Shown one piece after another: positions 34,344 to 46,743 of a stretch of DNA of 64,000 nt (the first letter of the stretch is position 1; every line of letters starts with the position of its first letter). This DNA is from Chondrosia reniformis (lineage: Eukaryota; Porifera; Demospongiae; Chondrillida; Chondrillidae). Below the pieces are notes generated by a model. The model did no database searches. It saw only the letters and a list, made by a program, of their open reading frames with translations, and was not told where the DNA came from. The DNA lies in the NCBI GenBank assembly GCA_947172415.1, contig OX359195.1:2356001-2420000 (forward strand), written 5' to 3'. A program made the translations under genes and the position numbers.

Positions 34344-34472
34344 TCATTTACAAGTAACACTATTGACTACTACTTGGTAGCAGACCTTCTTTGATTTCTT
34401 CTTCTTTGGTTCTGAATCACTGTCCAGACTGGGACTGCCTTCTCTTGACCACACAGCACCTTCACTGGTCAC
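34344..34472 (-). pseudogene. FNBP4-like C-terminal exon (copy 2)
   Basis: Same lysine-rich end as copy 1, but the stop codon after ...KKVCY reads CAA, so the frame runs 10 codons further (QVVVNSVTCK). No other exon of the gene is present nearby. Confidence 0.65.
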
Positions 34473-35057
34473 CTACAAATGTTACACGTCCATTTCAGTA
34501 TAGAGAGATCCCTCTAAAGTGATCACCCTGGACCATTATTAGAAATGTACCCTTGTATTGTGAGGAACATATGGATCATTTGAGTGTTCATGTTTAAGAC
34601 ACATATATACATTGGGACGTTGACACTATTTGTTTTCCCAGCATCCTTAGATTCTAGCCACCTTATATGGGAGGAGTTCATTGGACACTAAACACAATCC
34701 TAATTGACCATTCATTAAAACAAATTAAACAGAGAAAATGAGAGAGCAACAATAGTCTTCAAAACACTGCATCCTTTATACAATAGAGTTACCTTTATTA
34801 GACTGCTGTTCTGGATTGCACCCTTCATCAGTCATCAATAAGCATTATACAATGGAAACTGTATAAGATGGTCACCATTAGGATCTGTTTAACATATACA
34901 GGATGACCGTTAGTAATATACACAATGTACAGAGTGTGTAATAGGAATTTATTTGGCCTTTTCCTATTGACTGCTTGTAATCAGTGATGGCTTAACTCAG
35001 CTGACCTCTGACAAGTGTACCAATTTAACATTAATATTAGGCAATGCCAATTGGTAG

Positions 35058-36984
35058 GGTTTGAAGCACCTTCAGATGTACAGGTTGTGTCACTTTGACA
35101 TAAAGCCAGCCAACATATTTATTGGTGAGGATGGTTGGACTTGTAAACTTGGAGACTTTGGACTGGTTGTCTCATTGGACAGCAAACAAGACATGCAACA
35201 TGCACAAGAAGGTGACCCCAAGTACATGGCACCAGAGCTGCTACAAGGACACTTTGGTCCTACTGCTGACATATTCAGGTAAAACTGGTGGTACTGATGT
35301 ACTGATTGTGTGCACTTTGAATTAATGGTTTCAAACTTCCTATGTGGTTTTAAACTTTCAAATATGCATACCTTTCAAACACCTTGATCAAACATCTAGC
35401 ATGCACAGATACTTGGGTGAACCTATTATCATGTGGGAAGTACTTCTTTATACCTATATATTGTTTATGACTTTTAGCTTAGGAGCTAGCATTCTGGAGG
35501 TAGCAAGTGATCTAGAGTTACCAGGAAATGGACCACTTTGGCATAGTCTGCGCAGTGGCTGTATTCCAGAGGAATTTAGGAGGAACCTGTCCAGTAATAT
35601 GAGCCATTTGATTGGTCGAATGATGCAGCCTAGCCCTCCAACAAGACCTACTACGGATGACATTCTACAGTGTCCCTTTATCAAAATGGTAAGTTTACTC
35701 ATACGTATACGTACATACTCAGTGAATAAATCAAGTGTATTAATTTAATGATTAATTTGTGCCTTCCTTGTAGTTCGAAGATAAAGAATTAGAGGACGCA
35801 GGTAATGTTGCTTACTATATACACTTGTCATACAACTTGGAATACTGTAGAAATATACACTGTCTTCCACAACACTCTAGTAAAGTATGTAAAGCAAGCC
35901 TATATGGAGCTCATAATGCATTCTCTATTCTTTCAGGTCTGCACTGTTGTCCCAAATTAGTGCTACCGCAAGGAGATGCCTCATTCCACCTGACAACTGA
36001 AGACTGTCCCTTTCTCCATTCTGATGAAGAGGATTCCCACTTCTTTCAACTCAACGGCAGCAGCTCTGACGAGAGTGGTCCCTCCACTGTGGAGAGGTCC
36101 TGGCTGCAGAGCCCTGCTGTGGAGCCGTCCCCTCTCTACTGCGGCCCTCCTATTCCTCTGAACTTTGGAGAGTTGGCAGACAGCGACAGTGACATCATGG
36201 ATGATACTCCAAGTCACATGCCTTCATTTCATGCACAGTGAGTATTAATTAGTTACCATGGTGATATACACTGCCTTGTTCCCTCTGTCAGTTCCTCTGT
36301 TTTTAATTAGATGTAATATAGCATACACTTTAACTTTAAAGTGTTGGGCCTTATTAACTTTATATTTAATAAAAGTGAAATCTTCTTATCTAGCATATAC
36401 AGAATGAATGTTCTACTATGTACTGTACGTATGGTAATGACAAACATTTTGCACCATAATTTATATACGTTTGTATGCATGCGTACACATTTAATAGGAC
36501 ATCAGTCTCCCAACCTAGATCAGACTTTAGTCACTTGATTGGTCAGGTGTAATATCTACAAGTGATTATCTATGACACTAGTTTACATATTTCTTTATGT
36601 ATGATCTTTGTTGGTTTTAATGATTTTATAGATTCAGATCAGAGCACTTTAGAGACACGTCATCTCCCATCAGTTTGAGAGAGATTAGCTTGAACAAGAC
36701 ACCAAGTGAAAGTTCTAATGGATTGAAAAAGTCTCTAACAGTGGCTCCTAAGAATTTAATGGAAGTACATATCTGTTTGTATCTGATATATACATTTACA
36801 TGTATTAAGTGTATAAATACGTACTTCTGTAGATATAATATATTGAGTGTCTATATGATTTGGTAGTTGTTTATTTAATAGTATGCAATTAATAAAAACA
36901 CATATTTACGTATGTATAAATTAAGTTTGTTAACATGTAGTCTCTTACATTTTGTAGGCATTCAGTGATACTGACTTTGACTGA
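35058..36984 (+). pseudogene. PKMYT1: Myt1/PKMYT1-like kinase, 3' half only (copy A)
   Basis: Exons 35058-35278, 35478-35688, 35774-35801, 35937-36237, 36632-36764, 36958-36984 join to 306 residues without a stop. They encode the C-terminal kinase lobe: [11 protein letters not shown] (catalytic D, K and N present), [20 protein letters not shown], then LGASILEVASDLELP. After it come a Ser/Asp-rich tail and a C-terminus APKNLMEAFSDTDFD like the end of animal Myt1. Myt1 inhibits CDK1 by phosphorylating Thr14/Tyr15. The N-lobe (glycine loop, ATP-binding lysine) is absent upstream, so it cannot be an active kinase as it stands. The open frame in two copies leaves room for an unrecognised upstream exon. 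Confidence 0.8.
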
Positions 36985-37304
36985 CTTACTACATGCATAA
37001 CTATATTAACCTGCCTTTGCCTGACTGAACATTTTGCTAAAACACTCTCTTCATCTTTTGTATAGTGATTGCTATTGCAGAATATAATATAATATGTATG
37101 TATGTTATATATCTACATAGCCATAGAGTGTATAAATTACCTTCATAGCTTTCCATTTGCTAGAATATCAGTACCAAATGTACATCAAATTGTAGCACCC
37201 AAAATTAATGGTTAGAGATTGGTAAGACTTAATAATTGCAATTGGTATCAACACTCACATGCAGATATCCACATAATATATTTGCTAGCTCAAGTTCTTC
37301 ATAC

Positions 37305-37380
37305 ATGAAGTGATAATCAAGCCTAGGACTACTGCTTGATCTGACCAGACAACCTCTTAATACTATAACTTTACTGTAGG
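37305..37380 (+). other. Deletion junction in front of NLR-3
   Basis: Up to about 37314 the sequence follows 50260; it then jumps to the equivalent of 50838. Some 570 bp, including the E-box, the kappaB site and the CpG-rich leader, are missing here. Confidence 0.75.
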
Positions 37381-37691
37381 TATGGCTTCCATGGAGATAT
37401 CTCCCAGAAAAGTGAGGGAGTTCCTTCAGAAGTCTCTCCATCCAGCCCTCGAGTGGTGTGACGTGAGAAGAGTGGCAGATCACCTGAGAGCAGCTAATGT
37501 TATCTCAGCTGACGAGTGTGAGACTCTGAGGGACCATCAGAAATGGGAGGATGCTAACAGGTTCCTGTACAGTCTCCTTGAAGGAGATCCTTGTTGTGAC
37601 AAACTGGAGGCTCTCTGTGATGCACTAGAGAAGGACATTACTCACAGAGGTCACAGGAGACTGGCTGAACTGGTGAAACAGTTCCTACCAG
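37380..37691 (+). CDS. CARD-like A exon, NLR-3 first exon candidate
   Basis: Starts MASMEISPRKVREFLQKSLH and ends at a phase-1 donor. About 96% like 50890-51201. The ATG follows an AG-GT acceptor-like site, so an upstream non-coding exon is possible. Confidence 0.7.
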
Positions 37692-40600
37692 GTCAGTAAT
37701 CCTTCTTGAATGATATATATGTTAAATCACAGTGTTTCAGCACATTGTACGTATATATATAAGAATTGACAATCCAGTAATAACGATTTAAGGAGTGGCA
37801 ATCCGTTAACAATTAGTCTTATAGTCTCAAATTACTCCAGAATGTTTGGAACATCCTTTTAATCACTTCTGTAGAAGACTCTGTTCCACTTCTAAAGAAA
37901 TCAAAGTAAAATAATTATAAGTACAATAGAATGTAGCAGTGAAGCAGAGAAGACTTAATACAAATTTGCTCGAATAGACACCACACCCCGTTTAGTGGCT
38001 GCCCTCGAATAGACGCCACACCCCGTTTAGTGGCTGCCCTCGAATAGACGCCACACCCCGTTTAGTGGCTGCCCTCGAATAGACGCCACACCCCGTTTAG
38101 TGGCTGCCCTCGAATAGACGCCACACCCCGTTTAGTGGCTGCCCTCGAATAGACACCACACCCCGTTTAGTGGCTGCCCTCGAATAGACGCCACACCCCG
38201 TGACATTCATAATTTTTAGGGGTCCATGGTGAAGACAGCTGCAAGTGCAAAGATACGGCACGAAGGACTGGGAATGGCCACTGCCACGGTAGAGAAGAAG
38301 AGGACATTTGACGCCGCATTTAGAGCTGAAGGTTATTGACTATGCCTCGCAATATAGTAACAGAGCGGCTGCCCCAAAACGGACAGTAACGAATGGTAGC
38401 CGGCCTCGAATAGACGCCGCATGATTCGGGACTGAAAATAATTGTAGCCGCGGCTTCCATTTGAGCAAATACGTATGTGCATATACATACTAGTCAGCCT
38501 TTAATTAAGCTTTTATATTATTAATTAGTCTGCAAGAGGAGACTGTTACCAGTAAATATCAATTTACTATATCCTGTGTTGCTTAGCAACTGTGTTGAGG
38601 TAGTAGGGGGGCTAAAGGCTTTCTTTGGGGTACATTGGTCTTAGTGATGTATCTTTCTGACCATAAGTCCAACTAACTTGAATTTTACAAGCAAAATAAC
38701 TAGGTAAATTGTGCATGATTTGGTGTCAACCATAATTTGATTGGCTACTCTGTTACCGAGATATTTTAATTTAAAGTCGAAAATGTCACCTCAAAAAGTG
38801 TCAAATAGCTCCACAAAAAAGTTATCTACTTCTGCATAAATAAGCTGAGAAGCACCAAATTTGGTATATATAATCTACAAGCATGGGTTCACAGGACTAC
38901 GGGAGCGAATCGCCATTCTCGCTTGTATTCTGGAATAATTCCTGTTTTCCAAAAAATCGCAATATCTTCGTCAAAACTTCGAGTATTCCAATTCGATCCC
39001 GTCAGTTTGTGCACACTTTGGGTGCCTTTACAGGCAAGTTGTCCGCGTTCGAATCGGTTGCAACGTAACAGACTAGTTAGATTTGCAACACCTTCGTTAC
39101 CACTGATTCTATACAAATTAACTACGGAAAAAACGGTCTTACCATATTTTCGCCTTAAACAAACATCGTAGAATTATCCATACTGTATACAATAATCAGT
39201 TAGTTTAAAGGCCAGCGACTATAACGTTTATTCACAAGAGGAGAAAGTTAACTCGGTCGAATTTGGGCCCCATTAATTGTTGATTTCACACCTAATTTAT
39301 CTATCACCTCCGTAAGTGTTTCTGAATAAATCTGCTATGCCGAAAGTAAAGAAGAGAGTCACTCAATATCAAGTAGGCAATCAACGCTTAAAATTTAACA
39401 CAAGATAACGCTTTCTTATTCCTTTAATAATTCAAGTTTAGAAGTACAGACGGGTTTAAAAATCTAGATATGAAAAATAGACCACTAACCTAACCTCTGT
39501 ACCAAAATTCGTGTCGTTTTGATTTAGACACGATAACTCCCCCTACTACCTTAAGGTGTTATGTAACACAGGTTATAATGTATTGAAAATAAGGTCCATT
39601 GATAAGTAAGTTCACATTTTTCCCCCAAAATCAGGAACTCATACATTAGCAACATACAAGGACAAAATTTTCACCTGACAGATGTAAATAATGCTTGGGT
39701 GAAAACAGTCCCAAATTGTATCTAATAAAAAATGTCTAAAATCCAAATTTCCCAGGGAAGCATGCCAGACCAGTTTGTTACATGCCATGTACTCGCATAC
39801 ATACTTGCCCAACCCAATAATCCATCAAAGGTTGAAAGAAACCCTGCATGCACAGCATGAACTAATTTATATTTATCTCCTATATTAGTTTCCATGGCTA
39901 CCAGAAAGATAGATATTGAAAGATTCATTAAAGAGACTCTTTATCCAGTTCTCAAGAGATGTGATGTGAAACGAGTATCTGCTGACTTGAGAGCAGCTAA
40001 TGTCATTTCAGTTGGAGAGTTCCAGAGACTTCAAGCTTGTCCCCAGTTGGAGGATGCTAACAGGTTCCTGTACAGTCTCTTGGATGGAGACCCTTCTACA
40101 AGGAAACTTGGAGCTCTCTCTGCAGCACTGAAGGATGACACTACACATGACGGACATCAAGAACTAGCTCAACTGATTGACCAGTTTCTACAAGGTGAGG
40201 ATATAGGTGTGGGTGTGGTCATTTATATATCAAATTACAATCTTTGTCCTGAACCACATTTATTAACTACAAGTGTTTTAGTGTTACGAATACTGTACTG
40301 ATTAAAGATTTCTAGCCACTAGATCGCGTTTAGACTGCAGACGATGCGCAGCACTCTTGCGGACATCGTACGAGCACCGTGCAGACATCACTAATTTACA
40401 CCTAATTTTACACATTCTACGTATATGCCTAACATCGCACCTAAGAATCATAGTCTACTATACTGTGAGAAGTTATCTCTGAAATGCCTCGAAAACCGAA
40501 CGAAATTGCTGTGAAATGGTTGGAATCGAAGGATGCTGGGAAAACACATCGAGTAAATGTTAAGCATATTGTAGGAAAGCGTGAGGATATTCAAGAAGAA

Positions 40601-43600
40601 GCCGAGATCGTCGTAAAACTCAATACACGACGATATCGTGGAAAGGTTGACGATCTTCTCGATTTCGTTCCCCCTATGAAGCCATTGCTGCGAAAGATGA
40701 TACATTTTCTCCATCGATCCACTAAAGAATGATTCGCTCTCTGAAATAGGAGGATAACGTAGACATTGCCGACTCGATAGCGCTTTAAACTTTGCTTCTA
40801 TGATAGCGGCGAGGTGTTAGATAATGTGTAAAATGTAACTATTACTGATAATTACTTATTATGGTGACGATTTTCTTTATGTCCGTGCGAGTATCATACG
40901 AGCATCGTTTGGTTAATGCATGCTAACTCCGTGTTACACGGCAAGAAAATTTTATTCGCTACTGTATATCGATGATGTACGTATACAATTAATGTACGTA
41001 CGAATTGCAATCTTCAGAAAGATTTATTATTACTATTATCCATGCTAAAAATATCATAAACCAGAAGTATTCTCCATTCATTCTCATCTCACAATATATA
41101 TTTTCTTATTGTTTTACATGTCTAAATCACTTTCTGTTCTGCTGCTATTGTGTTTGTAGGTCCATCCACCAGTCAGTCTGAAGATCCAACGACTACAGAC
41201 ACAAACCAGACCTCTAACATTGTACGTTTACATGTACCTATTAATTAGTTTGTTACACATGGTATGTATGTAACTTATAATTATTATATGTCACCAAAAC
41301 AGAAGAATTTCTTGTTTACATTACATACATTTTTATATCTGTAATACTTTATAGGAGAAAGCCATTGAGAGCCTCAAATCACTCTACAGAGGTCCCGTCA
41401 TAGCTGACCACTGGCTACTGAAACTAGCTGAGATGGGATTTGTTAGACTTCACTTGGTCAATCCCTCTGATCTGAAACCAAGAAGAGCAAAAGATGCTGC
41501 AGCTGTGAAACTTGCCTTTTCCACACCACACAGAAGGGAACCTTTCAAGGGTGAACCAATCGGCCTGCAGGAGATCTTGGAGTATGAGCCTGTGCGACCT
41601 CCAAGGAAACGCATCCTGCTGGAAGGAGAGCCTGGTATAGGCAAGTCCACTCTGACCAAACAGCTGTGCTACAAGTTTGCTGAGGGTACATTTGCCAGTG
41701 AATACAAGCTTGTCATTCGAGTAGTACTCCGAGGTCTTCCTTCCAATACCACACTGAGTGTAGAGGACCTAGTTTGTAGCTGTACCAGTGATGTTGGGGC
41801 AAGTCTTGATGAAGAAGATGTGTCCACTTTGAGTCGGTACATCACAGCCAACAAGGGAAAGGACACACTGTTCATCATGGATGGCTACGATGAATTCCCT
41901 GAAGAGCTACAGGAGAGATCTCTGGTTGCAGACATTTTAAATGGCAAGACCCTCCCACAGTCATCCTTCATCATCACATCCCGACCACGAGCATCAGCCC
42001 CTCTACGTGACAAGATAGACAGATGCATCGAGGTGAGTGGATTTGGAGAGGAAGAGATTGAGCAGTTCATAAGAAAGTACTACGGAGAGTCATCTAGTTC
42101 TGTAGCTGATGCTCTACTAGCAATGCTGAACTCTACCATGCCTCGAATCAAAGCCATGTGCTTCATCCCTCTAATCCTGCTGATGACATGTTATGTCAAT
42201 GATGTCCTTGATGCCCCTCCCGATACAATCAGTGATCTATTTAAAAGCATCATCTGCCTCACTGTGAAGCGACACTTTGAGAAGAATGGAGTGAAAATGG
42301 AAATATGCAGTTTTGAGGATGTCCTGCAACTCTGTCCCCGTTTGATCAAACTGAGTCGACTTGCCTTGGATGGTGTGCTGAAAGATGACATCGTTTTTCA
42401 CAATCTGAAGCTGTCAGAAGATGATCATTTTGGTCTGATGAACTGCATCTCTTATCGAAGTGCCTTTGGTGGAGTCACTGGATCATACCACTTTCTTCAC
42501 AGAACAGTTCAAGAATTTCTTGCAGCTTGTGCAGTCAAGCAGTTATCTGCCGAGGAACAGGGAAAGGTCTGGAAAGAGAGACTTGTTCTTGGGTACAACA
42601 AGAGAAGACAGTTTGTCTTGTCAGATTCCGACTACGAGATGCCATTCCTTTTCTTCTGCGGCATTGGAGGACTAGAGAATGATGCTGTGAGAGACCTCTT
42701 GTTTGAGCTTCTTGCCAATGATTGCAGCTTTGTTAGAGGAACCCCTTTCCCTGAGATTGCTACAGCAGTAGCAGAGAGCAGAAATGAAGAACTGTGTCAA
42801 AGGTTCATGGGGTGTTGCAGTAGAGCTGACATTGATGATCTCAGTCCCTATCAGCTCAACAGTTTAGCTTACCTGATGACCATCAGCAGACACATCAAAC
42901 GACTTTCAGTTAGTAATCAAACTGATGCATCTGATTCCATTGATTCCTTTTTTAAGCAAATATCTGGAAAAGTGACATATTTGGAAGAAGTCACAATTAC
43001 AAGTGAGTTGATATTGTAAGTTGAGATGTGTGAAGAAAACACTTTTGTAGACTGTTGACATGTTATATATAGAAGAAATTACAAATTAATAGATCCAGTA
43101 CAGTGTGTATTGATTACTCCTAATACCTTAAGCTTGTGATTATCTTTGAAGTGTGAATATTCAACTTGACTGATGACACTCATCACTTTCCTTCTATAGC
43201 TTCCTCAGTGAGTCAGCAAGAGTCTGTTGTACTTCAAGACTTTCTAAAGTTGCAAAGTTCACTAAATAAATTGACCCTACAAGAGGATAAATGGGTATGT
43301 TTGCAGTCCAACCCAGAAGTGTAGTTTTATGGCTTCTTTAATTGTGTTCTAAATATTTACCAAACTTATATATTTATGTAATATACTGTACTGTTTAATA
43401 TACGTTTTACATCTGTACAGGAACCTGAACCTGAAGTGAGAGAACATTACATTTCAGCGATGTCTGACATTGTTTCATTTCATTCAAAGAGACTTGAACA
43501 CCTTGCGATATGTTTCGATAGTGAGTCATGTCAACTGTGTCAATGGAATTTAATATCTTCTTGTTGGTTTTGTGTGAATATCATTGAGAGTGAACATCTA

Positions 43601-46600
43601 AATAGTCACATGTGACAGTCACTATAGTGTGTGTACATACTGCACAAGTCTGAGTGACTTGTGTTGTCATTCACTGCACAAGTTATGAGTTGTGAAGTTG
43701 CTAACTTCAAATGATACCACAAACTATATCCTTTCTTGTTGCTATGTAGATGATGAGAAGGTGCAGGCAAGTGAGATAATGAGCTCAGTAGTTACTTGTC
43801 GTCAGTTGAAATCTCTTAGTCTGGAGAGTGTCAACTTTACACATGAAGACTTCAAGTTGTTACTTGACAACCTACCACAACTGGTTACCTTGGAGATGGA
43901 GGCATGTGATTATGAAGGTGGTGATATTGATGCCAGTGTCAATGTGAGTTGTGGAATATATACAAGTGTAAAGAACAGTAAAACCTCTATACAGAACAGC
44001 TAATATTTTAGTTGAGAAATGTGAATCTTTATGGGCAGGTATTTAGTCTATTAATAGTGACTATTGTATTTGGTCAGTTGTCATTTTATATTGTGACACA
44101 AACCAGTGAATGCAGCTATGGGACAACTCTATAATCAGCTGTAGTCACTACATGTGATTGGTTGCTGGTCACATGAGATCTCACTGTATGACACTTGTGT
44201 GTAGTGTTAAGTGTGATTGTTGAAATATGTCTTCATATGTAGTAATTCTCTATTTAGATAAGTACTTGTATATATTGTTATTCTTGAGTGATCCATCAAC
44301 GTCTTTATACTCTAGAGCATTAGGAGGCACCCCAGTCTGGAAGATGTGACATTAGGTTGGGAGTATAGTGTGAATTTGCTGAAAGTGTTCTTGTTTGGTA
44401 TCAAAGACAAACTAAACATGAAGAAAGTAAATGTTAACCTTTCTGAATGCTCATGTAAGTGTATTGTTATCAAAATACTCAAGTTTATTGATCTCTTAAG
44501 AACGTTTTTATATATTTTGGGTGAATATTGTAGTAAAGTTGTTATAACTTGTTAACTTGTCAATATGAGGTCTAGTCCTGATAACCTGGTGGTGCGTGAT
44601 TGTATGTAGTATATTTTGTAACTTTTTGTAGATGCTGATTATGTAGAGTTACTACCATGTGTTGTGAGTTGTATGAAGAAGAACTCACTAAAGACACTTT
44701 GTCTCAGGAGGATGGAAGGAGTGCCACAATGTTGTGAAATGTTTGACTGTCTTAGAAGCAGTGAAATAGAAGAGTTTGCGTTTTATCTGAACAGTACTTC
44801 ATTACCTGTGAGTGTGATGATGATATATAGAATATCATCTTCTCCACTTTACTCTCCCCATTCACCACTCTGGCCCATACACACCTAACACTATATCCCC
44901 TCATAGCTATATAGCCCTTGTATGTGTATCTGAAATGAGTTCCAAGTGTATGTAGACAGGATCTGTGAAAGGCTGTGCAGAAGCTACTGACTAGTATTGC
45001 TTCTCAAGTATATGGACATAACTAGCTTATATTTAGAGGGTTAATTCACTTTGTTACTCCTGTTTAATTGATAATGTGTAGCAGTCTTATGGCTATCCCA
45101 TAGTTGGTCCAAGTAATGTTCTTATACAAAAGTTATGTAATAACTGTATTGTTTATCAGTGAAAGTGTTCATTTGAGAAGAGAGAGGTATCTTGTGTGGT
45201 ACAAATTAGTTCAAATGGTCAATCCTTATGACCAGTCCAATCCATTTGATTATTAGAGAGTGCTCTGCTCATTCACTGTTCTCTCAGATCAACTGGTATG
45301 TAGAGACCGGAAGCTGTCTCATTTCCATGTAGTTATTCCATCCACACAATGTTTATATCATGTCATCTAACCTTGCTTTGAGCAGAAGACATTTTATTGT
45401 TATATCCACTCAATTGTGAAGTGATATTTCAGTTGACACTTTTGTATAGTGTATTCTCATGTGTATATCACATCTCTGTTATGTGTGGTGTATACAGGAA
45501 GGTCTCACTGATCTTGTTGAATGTGGAGTTGGACAGTGCAGAACACTCAGGAAGGTCACCATGGGAGTTGGTGGACATCAAACACTGTCCTCCAGTATAT
45601 TGAAGGGAATGATCCAGAATCCTTCATTGGAACAAATTGAACTGTTAGAATGTGACTTTAAAGGTAGGTTTTATAACTTTATGTACAGAATGTATTGCCT
45701 ATAGACTTAATAAGTTTCGTCAACTATGAGGATCATGTACTCTATACAGTCATCTCAATAGAATGGTTGTGTTCAGTAAAGTGTCCCTTTCAAGTGATTA
45801 GTAGCCAATGTATAGCCTCTCTCTGCAACATTTCAAACTATTACATAAGCATAAAATATAAATTGTCAATGTGTTTATGTACTGTAATCTGATTGGTTCC
45901 TTCAACTGACAGGAAATGGAGCATTACTTGTGCAACTGCTACAAAGTGGATTGAATAGTGTTACAATAAGTCAACCCTATATAGGACACTATTACAACAT
46001 CACATCGAGGGACATTGCTAATGCTATTGGATGTCTACGTGACAACACTTCATTGAAAGAACTCGCCATCATAACTGGCAGAGACCAGTCTGAGGTACAC
46101 TTGACTGCCTATTACTAGTAAATATTACTTTCCCCTACCTATTAAAGGTATATCCAGTCTGCTTATTACAAAGTTTAGGTTTATTTGACTAGCTTGTTCC
46201 AGTCTATGGCCTCTGAGTGTTTTAGATTAGGTAGTCACTTCATATTGTAGTGCATGTATTTAATTGTACTGGATACACTTGTATCTAATATCCAGGATGT
46301 CACTGAAAAAGATGTCCTGACATCAGTTGAACAAGCTGTCAAGGAGAACACTACACTAGAGAGGTTGGAAGTGAATAGTGTATTGGGTAAAATGAACTGG
46401 AGGAATGTTGCAGAGAGCATTCTAAAGGGAGCAGCAGCCAATCAGAATCTCAGAGAGTTGGAACTGGTGACGAATGAGGAATACAAAGAATATGCTCCTA
46501 AACAGGAAGTGATTGATAATGTAAGAAGAGACAACCAGAAATTGAGACTCATTGTTATGTTAGGTAAGTGAATGTCTTTCGTCATCTGTTTGTACACGTA

Positions 46601-46743
46601 GTTTGGTTAATAGTAGATTTACTAATTTCAATCCAAATAGTGTCACATGTGAACTGTGTTATTTATAGGAATACATTATATTATGTAACTTGTGAATATG
46701 TAATTTTTCTCTTTTTGTTCCAGGGCCATTTGATTACTTGTGA
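37382..46743 (+). CDS. NLR-3: CARD-like (x2?) / NACHT / LRR receptor
   Basis: Exons: 37382-37691 (CARD-like A), 39889-40194 (CARD-like B), 41160-41221, 41355-43002, 43200-43294, 43421-43520, 43750-43943, 44316-44454, 44632-44807, 45498-45663, 45913-46094, 46296-46563, 46724-46743. The whole joins to 1221 residues. Alternatively translation starts at the ATG at 39894 (1116 residues), because the first exon has lost its promoter block and is separated by 2.2 kb of repeats. Walker A GEPGIGKST (about 41628) and Walker B are intact. The first-choice acceptor of the exon at 46296 is mutated; an AG nine bases on restores the frame. The pre-NACHT part resembles NLR-2. Confidence 0.8.
37969..38201. 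repeat. 35-bp minisatellite, six full units and one partial
   Basis: Unit starts CTCGAATAGACGCCACACCC. Units 1 and 6 share an A for G. A further partial unit occurs at 38403. GC-richer than the flanks. Confidence 0.95.
38223..38400 (+). pseudogene. Transposase DNA-binding-domain remnant
   Basis: Frame from the ATG near 38226 reads KKRTFDAAFRAEGY then stops; one base over, it continues as KVIDYASQYSNRAAAPKR. Together this is the CENP-B/Brinker-type helix-turn-helix start of transposases (K-R-x-[YF]-D-x-x-F-K...V-I-x-Y-A...N-R-A-A). Frameshifted, truncated, beside the 35-bp array. Confidence 0.55.
38571..39575. mobile_element. ~1-kb inverted-repeat DNA element in NLR-3 intron 1
   Basis: Left end TCCTGTGTTGCTTAGCAACTGTG...GGTAGTAGGGGG; right end is its imperfect reverse complement (CCCCTACTACCTTAAGG...AACACAGG). 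No ORF of note. Target duplication not resolved. Confidence 0.55.
39889..40194 (+). CDS. CARD-like B exon of NLR-3
   Basis: 102 codons, phase 1-1; contains an ATG at 39894 (MATRKIDIERFIKETLYPVL). The 3' two thirds is almost identical to the CARD-like exons of NLR-1 and NLR-2, while the first helix differs. Confidence 0.75.
40287..40965. mobile_element. Insertion carrying the open copy of an unknown domain
   Basis: Compared with NLR-1 (8195-8215), the intron is interrupted between GTGTTAC and ATATCGATGAT. The inserted 680 bp includes the ORF at 40484 and flank shared with 2835-3020. No clear terminal repeats, so the mechanism is open. Confidence 0.5.
40484..40732 (+). CDS. Hypothetical protein, 82 aa (open copy of the 3020 pseudogene)
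   Basis: Begins MPRKPNEIAVKWLESKD and has a V-K-W...V-V-K-L...R-Y-R-G-K-V pattern that looks like a small all-beta module. No signal peptide or membrane segment. The frame diverges from the longer pseudogene copy after PPMKPLL, so it is 3'-truncated; the last ~12 residues come from the flank. I do not recognise it. Located in intron 3 of NLR-3, same strand. Confidence 0.45.
   Translation: MPRKPNEIAVKWLESKDAGKTHRVNVKHIVGKREDIQEEAEIVVKLNTRRYRGKVDDLLDFVPPMKPLLRKMIHFLHRSTKE
41355..43002 (+). CDS. NACHT exon of NLR-3
   Basis: 549 codons and one base; EKAIESLKSLYRGPV start, Walker A GEPGIGKST, Walker B LFIMDGYDEF, HFLHRTVQEFLAACAV. Closest to NLR-2, but without its 3' insertion. Confidence 0.92.

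Noticed and set aside
37969..38201. CRISPR array-like regular repeats
   Set aside because: Units are directly joined 35-bp copies with no unique spacers, in animal DNA; it is a minisatellite.
38883..39171. ORFs on both strands within 38.9-39.2 kb
   Set aside because: Short, no recognisable domain, overlapping each other inside an inverted-repeat element.
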